Positions 26,707-33,736 of a DNA stretch of 64,000 nt are shown piece by piece. The position numbers and the translations under genes were made by a program. This DNA comes from Simiduia aestuariiviva (GTDB lineage: Bacteria; Pseudomonadota; Gammaproteobacteria; Pseudomonadales; Cellvibrionaceae): positions 361,348-425,347 of the forward strand of contig NZ_JACHXZ010000004.1 in NCBI RefSeq assembly GCF_014192475.1, in the 5' to 3' direction. Under the pieces are notes generated by a model. That model had not been told where the DNA came from. It did no database searches and worked only from the letters and a program-made list of their open reading frames with translations. Position 1 is the stretch's first letter, and each line of letters begins with the position of its first letter.

Positions 26707-27323
26707 GTGCCCTTTGCGCGCTTGGGTGCACCGTGGCCCAGGCCCAAGACGACACTCAGCGCGTACTTGATAAAATTGTCACGCCTGACATGGAGCGTCG
26801 CCACATTGAAGAAGATCAATTAGACACCGAAGATTTCGAAATTGGTGCCTATTACGGTTTCATGAGCATCGAAGATTTTAGCGGGAGTTGGGGTTGGGGT
26901 TTACGCGGCGCCTACCACATCAACGAAGACTTTTTTCTCGAAGTGAATTATGGCCAACACACAGCCGGCATCAGCACGCTAGAAATTGGCGGTGGCTTGC
27001 CCGCGCTCACAGACGCGGAGCGGGAGCTGAGTTATTACGACCTCAATTTGGGTTACAACCTATTCCCGGGTGAAGTCTTTATCAGTGACAACCTAGCCTT
27101 TAATTCCACCTTTTATCTGGTGGGCGGCGCTGGCAATACCACTTTTGCCGATACGCAGTTTTTTACCTATACCTTAGGCGCTGGCTATAAAATTTACCTG
27201 ACTGACTATTTTGATCTGAGTGTGGATGTGCGCGATCACGTCTATGAGCGCGAGCTCTTGGGATTTAATAAAAAATGGGTCAACAACCTGTCGACCAATA
27301 TCGGTGTGAATGTATTTTTTTGA
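26676..27323 (+). CDS. Outer-membrane beta-barrel protein
   Basis: The 215-residue product has a signal peptide (cleavage after AQA, residue 23). A charged helical segment follows (RVLDKIVTPDMERRHIEEDQ), then a small barrel of about eight strands ending VNVFF. It resembles the outer membrane beta-barrel family first defined in myxobacteria (TIGR04565, from memory). An AGGAAG ribosome site lies seven bases before the ATG. The last residues match those of the preceding SH3/barrel protein, so the two barrels may be related. Function unknown; probably an outer-membrane partner of the neighbouring exported proteins. Confidence 0.8.
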   Translation: MEIRFQRLFLSALCALGCTVAQAQDDTQRVLDKIVTPDMERRHIEEDQLDTEDFEIGAYYGFMSIEDFSGSWGWGLRGAYHINEDFFLEVNYGQHTAGISTLEIGGGLPALTDAERELSYYDLNLGYNLFPGEVFISDNLAFNSTFYLVGGAGNTTFADTQFFTYTLGAGYKIYLTDYFDLSVDVRDHVYERELLGFNKKWVNNLSTNIGVNVFF

Positions 27324-27351
27324 GTGTACCCAAAAATTTTTGAGGTGATGT

Positions 27352-27837
27352 ATGAAATACTTGCTCTTGTCTTTTGCCCTGTTCATAGGTGGTTTGAGCC
27401 ACGCCACTGAGCCCTTATCTGGCCCGGCGCCCGACTTTACGTTGAAAAGTCGGGATGGAAAAAACATTCGACTCTCGGATTTGCGCGGCCAAGTTATCAT
27501 GCTCAACTTCTGGGCCTCTTGGTGCGGCCCCTGCCGCCAGGAGATGCCGCTGTTAGATGAGTTGTCCAAGCGCTATTCCCGCGCGGGCTTTACGCTGCTG
27601 GGTGTCAATGTGGAACAGGACACTGCCGCAGGTGAAAAATATCTGCAGGATACACCCGTTAGCTTTCCTATTCTGTGGGACCCCACGTCAACGGTCAGCA
27701 AGCTGTACAACATCGACGCCATGCCAAGCACGGTGATGATCGATCGCGACGGCAACATGCGCTATCTACACCGCGGCTATAAACCCGGTTACGAAAAAGA
27801 TTACAAAAAGCAAATTAAAGAGCTGATTCGCGAATGA
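27352..27837 (+). CDS. TlpA-like exported thioredoxin
   Basis: The 161-residue product has a signal peptide (cleavage near SHA, residue 18) and a thioredoxin domain of the TlpA/ResA type: APDFTLKSRDGKNIRLSDLR, LNFWASWCGPCRQEMP with catalytic C58 and C61, and the cis-Pro segment IDAMPSTVMIDRDG. TlpA-like proteins reduce disulphides in the periplasm, for example to open CxxCH sites for haem or to load copper. Its setting among haem proteins and a Cys-tailed lipoprotein suits such a role, by inference. The GAGGTG ribosome site is well placed. Its stop overlaps the next start (ATGA). Confidence 0.92.
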   Translation: MKYLLLSFALFIGGLSHATEPLSGPAPDFTLKSRDGKNIRLSDLRGQVIMLNFWASWCGPCRQEMPLLDELSKRYSRAGFTLLGVNVEQDTAAGEKYLQDTPVSFPILWDPTSTVSKLYNIDAMPSTVMIDRDGNMRYLHRGYKPGYEKDYKKQIKELIRE

Positions 27838-28052
27838 AACTCGCCCTTTTACTGATAGTGGCGCCGCTGTTTGTGGCCTGCTCCAGCATCGAGCCTTGGG
27901 TCAAACCCTATGAACGCCAACACTTGGCCGACCCGATAATGGTAATGGACCGCGATCCAGTGGCCACTCAGTACTTAAATCACGTGTACGAAGCGCGCGA
28001 AGCTGCGCGGGGCGCTGAAGGTGGTTCGGGAGGTGGCTGTGGCTGTAATTAG
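27834..28052 (+). CDS. DUF4266-like small lipoprotein with Gly/Cys tail
   Basis: The 72-residue product has a lipoprotein signal (FVAC, Cys 16), a short conserved middle (PWVKPYERQHLADPIM; VATQYLNHVYEAREA) and a C-terminal tail GGSGGGCGCN with Cys 69 and 71. The short length, the middle motif and the tail fit the DUF4266 family as I remember it; members lie beside DUF3570 genes, as here. A role in binding metal or forming a disulphide is possible but unproven. The tail codons include the ribosome site for the next gene. Confidence 0.85.
   Translation: MKLALLLIVAPLFVACSSIEPWVKPYERQHLADPIMVMDRDPVATQYLNHVYEAREAARGAEGGSGGGCGCN
28028..28033 (+). promoter_or_regulatory. Ribosome site for the DUF3570 gene inside the DUF4266 tail codons
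   Basis: GGGAGG lies five bases before the GTG at 28039 and is the best ribosome site for the DUF3570 gene. It falls within the glycine codons of the DUF4266 tail, so the tail coding sequence and the next gene's translation signal are the same bases. It decides the start at 28039 over the GTG codons at 28021 and 28033. Confidence 0.55.
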
Positions 28053-29214
28053 CGCGCGTCTTATTTTTGTTAGCTCGCTGCTCTGTCTTAGCACTGCCTT
28101 GAGTGCAGCGGTATTACCTGAAGACCGCATCGACCTGCTCTATCACGGCTACGATGGCGGTGGTGCGGAAATTATTGGGCCCTCTATCTTGGTGCGCAAA
28201 AAGTTTGCCGATACGGTATCCGTGTACGGTAATTACTATGTCGACATGGTGTCGAGCGCGTCCATTGATGTTGAAACCACGGCGAGTAAATACACCGAAG
28301 AGCGCACGCAGACGTCCGTTGGCGTTGATTATTTAACGGGCAAAACCACTATTAGCGCGGGGGCAACGCAATCCAAAGAAAACGACTACGATGCCACCAC
28401 CTATGGTTTCGGTATTAGCCAAGATTTTTTTGGCGACCTCAGCACACTGGGTCTCGCGGTCTCCTTCGGTGACGATATTGTGCGCCGCAATGGCGATGAC
28501 GAATTCGAAGACGAAGCCAAGCGCACACGCTATAGCGTGAGTTTTACGCAAGTCATCACTAAGGACATGATCGCCGGCCTCAACATGGAGTCGGTAATCG
28601 ACGAGGGGTTTCTCAACAATCCGTACCGCAGCGTGCGCTTTTGTATCCAGGGCGACGCGAACAATTGCGCCTCGGCCAGCAACGAAAGTGAGCTTTACCC
28701 GCGCACGCGCAACAGCGATGCACTTGCATTGCGCACTAAATATTATTTGCCGTATCGCGCTGCGCTTAAGTTTGAAGCCCGCGCATACCAAGACAGCTGG
28801 GGAATTGAAGCGCACAACTGGGAGTTGAAATACGTGCACCCCATCGGCGACCAGTGGTTGATAGAGGCCAAGTACCGTCAATACAACCAAACCAAAGGCG
28901 CCGATTTTTACGCAGACTTATTTGATTTCAAAGAGGCAACCAATTTTAGAGCCCGCGACAAAGAGCTGAGTCAGTACACCAACACCAACTTCGGGTTAGG
29001 CGTCACCTACGACGTGCGCGCCGGTTGGCTGTCGTGGTTCGATCGCACAACCGCCAACCTCTATTGGGACTACATGCAACTGGACTACGACAATTTCCGC
29101 GATGCGCGCCAGTCAGACACCCGGTTCACCGATGACCCGGTGGCGCCGGGCCAAGAAGGTACCTACGCCCTCGATGCACACGTCATCCGCCTATTCGTAT
29201 CCTTTTGGTATTAA
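28039..29214 (+). CDS. DUF3570 family outer-membrane protein
   Basis: From the GTG at 28039 the product has 391 residues: a signal peptide ending LSAA, then a beta-rich body with amphipathic strands and a C-terminal aromatic end (RLFVSFWY) typical of an outer-membrane barrel. Features such as VSVYGNYYVDMVSSASIDVE and ELSQYTNTNFGLGVTYDVRA match DUF3570 as I recall it. The gene overlaps the DUF4266 gene and ends the rightward operon. Homologues are commonly next to DUF4266, thioredoxin and apbE genes (recollection, not checked). The function is not known. Confidence 0.85.
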   Translation: MAVISARLIFVSSLLCLSTALSAAVLPEDRIDLLYHGYDGGGAEIIGPSILVRKKFADTVSVYGNYYVDMVSSASIDVETTASKYTEERTQTSVGVDYLTGKTTISAGATQSKENDYDATTYGFGISQDFFGDLSTLGLAVSFGDDIVRRNGDDEFEDEAKRTRYSVSFTQVITKDMIAGLNMESVIDEGFLNNPYRSVRFCIQGDANNCASASNESELYPRTRNSDALALRTKYYLPYRAALKFEARAYQDSWGIEAHNWELKYVHPIGDQWLIEAKYRQYNQTKGADFYADLFDFKEATNFRARDKELSQYTNTNFGLGVTYDVRAGWLSWFDRTTANLYWDYMQLDYDNFRDARQSDTRFTDDPVAPGQEGTYALDAHVIRLFVSFWY

Positions 29215-29244
29215 TAGTTAGCGCGGAATTTATCAGCTAGATCA

Positions 29245-29280
29245 TCGGCAAGCGGAGCCATTTTTAGCTCCGCTTGCCGA
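29245..29280. terminator. Strong hairpin between convergent genes
   Basis: A 14-pair perfect stem, TCGGCAAGCGGAGC (29245-29258) with GCTCCGCTTGCCGA (29267-29280), and an eight-base loop lies between the DUF3570 gene and the convergent hydroxylase gene. No T-run follows on either strand, so it may act as a bidirectional barrier or RNA 3' stabiliser rather than a classical terminator. Confidence 0.6.
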
Positions 29281-29308
29281 ACCCTAGATCAACATTTAGG
29301 GTGCAGTA

Positions 29309-31063
29309 TCACAGAGCAATGCGCTCGAATCCCGTTTGGATTAACTTGCGATGTTCATCCGACTGCAACGCTAAAGACTCAAGTTCATCGACTAATTGTG
29401 CTTTAAACGCTGTTGATTGCGCCAACTCCAAACACTCAAAGCGCAACAGCCATTCGCTGGGGTATGCTGCCAATTGGGCATGAAAGTTTTGCAGCCAAGC
29501 GTCATCCACGGCGCCCTCACTGCGTCCCTCGCGCAGTGACTGATAGAGCGAAAACAGCGCGCGCTCCTGCTCTGAATAGGTGGGTCTCAAGGTTTCACTG
29601 GCGGGCGGTTGTTGATACAAACGATAGCGATCCTTATCCGCCGTGCCGCCGTAGACACTGGCAATCCCGTCGCCCACAGCCATGTCGTATTGGCCCCAAC
29701 TCGGATCAAACAACACATCGCCTAGGTCGCCATTGATTTTCATGGGCCCAGTGACGCGACAATTGCTAAACGACATTAAAATATTTTTATGATTGCGACG
29801 CTCCACATGGTCGAGCACGCCCTCCACATGTACACCGGACACGAAATCTAACACCACCGGCTCGCCCACACAGATGCCCGCGCTTTTTAGTTCGTCCATG
29901 GTGTAGTCAGATAAACAGCGAGGTAAATCTTTTATATTGCCCACGGGCGAACCGAAACCGGCGGCGTGGTAGTCAGTGCCGTGGCCATGCAATTCGCGGT
30001 TGCCCCAGGCGAGCTGGGTGGGACCTTCGGTACCGATATAGATCAAATTATCCATGGCATCGGTTAATCCGCGCACCCACTTACCACTCACTTGCAAACC
30101 ACTACTGTATACGGCTGTACTCACCGTTTTACAGGCAATGGCCTTGCGCAACGAAACAGCACCGCCCTGCCTAAACGCCATGCCATCGGCAAATGCTTCA
30201 AGTACTTGCGTGAGATGCTTACAGCTCTTAGTAACAAACAACTGCGGTTGCTCACGAGTAATGTCGTAGGGCGTGTTGATTGCGTCCACGGTTAACGGCA
30301 GCTTGCGCACCTTGCTATCGTCTAAGCAATTGACGCCTTCGCCGAGTGATGACAACAGCCCGGCCCCATAGATTTTGTAGTTGTCGAGCTCGCCCACGAG
30401 GCCGTACTCCACTGTCCACCAGTGCAAACGCGATAGCAAACTGGCCTCTGACGGCGCTTCACCGGCGTTGCTTTCCAGCGCGGCGGTCAACGCCGCCTCG
30501 GCATCGGCGATATCTTGTTCGGTAGAGCGGGTACTTTCTTTGACAATACTCAGATGACGAATCGCTTCGTAGACGGCGTAGTCACTCGCCGTGGACAAGG
30601 CTTTCATCCCAATTTCGCCAAAGCGCTGCAAAAACTCCGCGTAATCTACATCCACGATAAAGGGCGCGTGGCCCGCCGACTCGTGCACAATATCCGGCGC
30701 GGGCGTGTACAGCATGTGATCCACTGCGCGCATATCGAGTGCAATGACCAAAATTTTTCGCGCTTGAAACTCCATAAAAATCGCCGGCGGAATAAACCCA
30801 TCGACGACGACCGCCTGCCAACCGATTTTTTCCAAGCACTGATTCATGTCATCAATAGACGGAATGTGGTCCAAGCTGATGCCTGTTTTTCGCAACCCCT
30901 CTAGATACACCGGATGGGCGTGTTGTGTTAGATGCTCGGCCAAAGACAACAACAAAAAGCGCCACACCGCGTGATCGCGCGGGGTATAGAGGTTGTAGTC
31001 CTGTACTTTGACAAAGGTACGCAGGTGGGAGGGCAGGCTGGCGATTATTTCCTGCTGGGTCAT
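29309..31063 (-). CDS. Biopterin-dependent aromatic amino acid hydroxylase, long form
   Basis: These non-haem iron enzymes hydroxylate Phe, Tyr or Trp using tetrahydropterin and O2. The iron site is clear: PDIVHESAGHAPF gives His 127 and His 132, and WWTVEYGL gives Glu 219. At 584 residues it is about twice the length of the classical bacterial phenylalanine hydroxylase; the extra C-terminal 240 residues are unrecognised. I chose the ATG at 31063, preceded by AGGAG six bases upstream. No pterin dehydratase or tyrosine-degradation gene is nearby, so the substrate cannot be told from context. Confidence 0.88.
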   Translation of the reverse strand: MTQQEIIASLPSHLRTFVKVQDYNLYTPRDHAVWRFLLLSLAEHLTQHAHPVYLEGLRKTGISLDHIPSIDDMNQCLEKIGWQAVVVDGFIPPAIFMEFQARKILVIALDMRAVDHMLYTPAPDIVHESAGHAPFIVDVDYAEFLQRFGEIGMKALSTASDYAVYEAIRHLSIVKESTRSTEQDIADAEAALTAALESNAGEAPSEASLLSRLHWWTVEYGLVGELDNYKIYGAGLLSSLGEGVNCLDDSKVRKLPLTVDAINTPYDITREQPQLFVTKSCKHLTQVLEAFADGMAFRQGGAVSLRKAIACKTVSTAVYSSGLQVSGKWVRGLTDAMDNLIYIGTEGPTQLAWGNRELHGHGTDYHAAGFGSPVGNIKDLPRCLSDYTMDELKSAGICVGEPVVLDFVSGVHVEGVLDHVERRNHKNILMSFSNCRVTGPMKINGDLGDVLFDPSWGQYDMAVGDGIASVYGGTADKDRYRLYQQPPASETLRPTYSEQERALFSLYQSLREGRSEGAVDDAWLQNFHAQLAAYPSEWLLRFECLELAQSTAFKAQLVDELESLALQSDEHRKLIQTGFERIAL

Positions 31064-31224
31064 GGCTACTCCTGAGGGGGCAAACGGGCGTGGACAAAAC
31101 GATTCATGCAGCGCCAAGTATAGGGCCTAGACGCAAGTATTTTGTGCCTTTCCCTGCCCCTAAACAGCGCTTATGCGCAAGAATTTACCTACAACTTCGC
31201 AGCCAAGAGAAGAAAACTCCGTAT

Positions 31225-32214
31225 TTAACTCAGCGCGTCATCGGCATCAAGTTGCTTAAACAAATCTTTGAACAGCGAGCCGGGGCGGGGCTTTGTGGAT
31301 TCGCTGAACGCCAGCGGCCGGCACAGCGCCATCGCCGTCACCCCAATGCGATAGGTGTATAACCCGGCGGAAAAACCTTGGGCTACCCGCCCAGACAGGC
31401 GCGCTAGCAAGGCGTGCGACAAGGTCTCACTGGCCAATTCCGTCCCCAATTCAATAGCCCCCAGCGCGGCAATCTGGCGATAGACTTGCACGAGTAAACG
31501 CGCAGCAAGAAATGGGCTGGATGGCAGACCATAGGCACCCGCAATACGGGCCACTAAGTTGAGATTACCGGCGATGACCACAAACACATCCAAGGCCAAA
31601 AATGGGCTGGCGGCCACGGCAATGGCGCTGCGCCGAGTCGCCATAACGAGCGCCCGGTGCGCCTGCTGGTCGCATTCCAATTGCAGTTGCCGATCCAGGT
31701 CCTGCAGTCGCTCAACATCATTCGCATAGGCACCCAACCTACCGGATTGGCCGTCGAAGATCGGCGCCAATCGCGGCGCCAGATTTGACGTTGCGCGGGC
31801 GTACTCCTCATAGCCCGCGCCACCGGCTGCCAATACGTCTGCCTGCAGTCGCAACTTCTCCATTTCGTCGATACGCCGGCTATTGCGTCTGGCGCGCCAG
31901 AGCGCGCGCATCAGCCAAGCGCCCGGCACCGCCACTATCAATCCCGCAAGCACTCCCAGCGACCAGTGCAACGTCCAAGCGCCGGCAACCATCATCGCCG
32001 CCTGCAGGCCGACAAAAGCCAACACGAAAATTCCGGCAGCCTTGGCAATACCCGTATAGGCTAATACCCCTTTGGTCGGGTCTGCTTCCTCCCACGATGG
32101 CTCGGGATCGGCGGATTCCTCCACCAACTGCAGGCCCTTCTTTTCCTCTTCTGAAAGCGGCACCAACCAAGGGTCGCGCGCCGCCAACTTGGTATCTGTT
32201 TGAGTGGGTTTCAC
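31225..32214 (-). CDS. ycjF: YcjF family membrane protein
   Basis: The 329-residue product has an acidic N-terminal region, two adjacent transmembrane segments near residues 58-105 (IFVLAFVGLQAAMMVAGAW; SLGVLAGLIVAVPGAWLM) and a C-terminal DUF697-type domain with further hydrophobic helices (RSAIAVAASPFLALDVFVVI). It is encoded with ycjX, its usual partner, and overlaps it by four bases. The pair is linked with envelope stress (Psp response) in enterobacteria; no psp genes are adjacent here. Confidence 0.88.
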   Translation of the reverse strand: MKPTQTDTKLAARDPWLVPLSEEEKKGLQLVEESADPEPSWEEADPTKGVLAYTGIAKAAGIFVLAFVGLQAAMMVAGAWTLHWSLGVLAGLIVAVPGAWLMRALWRARRNSRRIDEMEKLRLQADVLAAGGAGYEEYARATSNLAPRLAPIFDGQSGRLGAYANDVERLQDLDRQLQLECDQQAHRALVMATRRSAIAVAASPFLALDVFVVIAGNLNLVARIAGAYGLPSSPFLAARLLVQVYRQIAALGAIELGTELASETLSHALLARLSGRVAQGFSAGLYTYRIGVTAMALCRPLAFSESTKPRPGSLFKDLFKQLDADDALS

Positions 32215-33638
32215 GCGTGTAATTCCTTAAGTAAATGCTGACACAGCTGCGCCATATGGATATTGGGCCAGGGTGAATGCAAAGGTGCTCCGAGTGCAGG
32301 CAGCTGAAGCTGCGGCGCTTGCCAGTCCGCGAGCGCCGCCCAATCCCGATCGTTGGGCCAGCCCCTAGGCAATGTAGGGTGCTGCAGCCACATGGGTTCG
32401 CCTTGCTGGTCAACCAGCAAGGCGGGCTCACCATTGCGCTGTCCCACTCGGGTACACGCAATGGCGGCTAGCTCCATGTGATCCACATGGGTGGATTCAA
32501 AGCGTGCGGCCTGTACTGACTCAGCCACCAGTGCGCGCATTAGATCCGCCATATGCGGTCGCTGTGATGGCAAGACACTATCAAGCTTTGTGGCTACAAA
32601 TGTCAGTTGTTCAATTTTTGGCGCGACCAATTTATCCAACCAGCCATTTTGACCGTAATTGAACAATTGCAGTACTCGCGCAAGGGATCGGCGCAGCTCT
32701 TCCAAACTTTGACGGCCTTGACTCAAACTGCCTAGCAAATCAACCAGCACCAACTGATGGTCCACTTGCAAAAATACCTGCTCGAGAAATGGCCGAACAA
32801 ATCCCGATACATAGTGATCATATCGACGCGTCATTTCCGCCCACCAAGAATCGGAACTGGCGTCTACTGGCGATTTACCATAAGCCGCAAGCAACGGAAT
32901 AAATGCAGGAATCTCGGAGGGATCAGCCCCGTCAAGGACGAACCTGCCCGGGTTAACGATATGCAACCCCGCCGTCTTGCAACGTTTCAAAAAATCGCGA
33001 TAACGGGCAAATAGGCCATCAAACTCGAGCGGATCAAAAGGGCTAGCCGGGTCTAAGTCCAACAACTGCTGATAGAGCTCTGGCGCCAAACTGTTGCGAG
33101 GCTCGTTATTAAAATTGACGAAGCTGTCGGCTACCCACTGGCCATAGCGCATTTTCGCGAGGGGTAGATCCATTAACCACTCGCCAGGGTAGTCCCATAT
33201 TTCCAGTTCGTGACTGACGTAGCCACGCCCCCTCACATCCTGGAGCCGGTGGCGCGGCGCCAAGCGAACCTCCACCAAACAGCGGGACAGGCCCTGCGTA
33301 GATGCAGGCCAAACACCCTGCTGTAGACGGCCCATTTGATCCGCGAATGGATAGCTCGTGTGGCCCGCGACACTGTCTAATCGTGCCGACAACCAGCGAT
33401 CCTGTACATCGGGCCAAAGGCCATTGGCCTGTTGTATTTCTAAATGCAGTAATTGATTGATAAATGACGACAAAAGAGTCGATTTACCCGCGCCACTAAA
33501 TCCCGTCAGTGCAATACAACTGCGGTGACCTAGCGCTCGACGCAGACCCCGATCAGAGCGCTCGGCGAGCTGCCTTAAGGTTTCACGCGATCGTCGCGCT
33601 CCCGCATTCAAACGGCTTTTCCACTGGTTGAGGGCCAT
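32211..33638 (-). CDS. ycjX: YcjX family P-loop protein
   Basis: The product from the ATG at 33638 is 475 residues, the usual YcjX length; that start has an AGGG site five bases upstream. Walker A is GFSGAGKST at residues 46-54. Other family marks are EIWDYPGEWLMDLPL and QVDHQLVLVDLLGSLSQG. YcjX is a GTPase-like protein of the DUF463 family with a poorly known role, tied to YcjF and the phage-shock response. The downstream ycjF start overlaps its stop. Confidence 0.9.
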   Translation of the reverse strand: MALNQWKSRLNAGARRSRETLRQLAERSDRGLRRALGHRSCIALTGFSGAGKSTLLSSFINQLLHLEIQQANGLWPDVQDRWLSARLDSVAGHTSYPFADQMGRLQQGVWPASTQGLSRCLVEVRLAPRHRLQDVRGRGYVSHELEIWDYPGEWLMDLPLAKMRYGQWVADSFVNFNNEPRNSLAPELYQQLLDLDPASPFDPLEFDGLFARYRDFLKRCKTAGLHIVNPGRFVLDGADPSEIPAFIPLLAAYGKSPVDASSDSWWAEMTRRYDHYVSGFVRPFLEQVFLQVDHQLVLVDLLGSLSQGRQSLEELRRSLARVLQLFNYGQNGWLDKLVAPKIEQLTFVATKLDSVLPSQRPHMADLMRALVAESVQAARFESTHVDHMELAAIACTRVGQRNGEPALLVDQQGEPMWLQHPTLPRGWPNDRDWAALADWQAPQLQLPALGAPLHSPWPNIHMAQLCQHLLKELHA

Positions 33639-33736
33639 AATCCCTTCGCCAACTCCTAAACTATGGTGAATGGCACAGCCTACCTCAACAACGAAATCGC
33701 TCCAATCACTATGGGGTGAATACTCAGTAGATCGCG

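Noticed and set aside
27834-28052. RiPP precursor peptide
   Set aside because: The Gly/Cys tail is suggestive, but the N-terminus is a lipoprotein signal and no modifying enzyme (radical SAM, YcaO or similar) is nearby; the DUF4266 family is a better fit.
17495-29214. Recent horizontal island
   Set aside because: Base composition and codon use look like the flanking genes by eye, and there is no integrase, tRNA, direct repeat or transposase.
17495-29214. NqrC/RnfG-type FMN attachment motif in the haem cluster
   Set aside because: Searched by eye for SGAT/DGAT-like motifs near exported domains and found none convincing; the ApbE target remains unknown.
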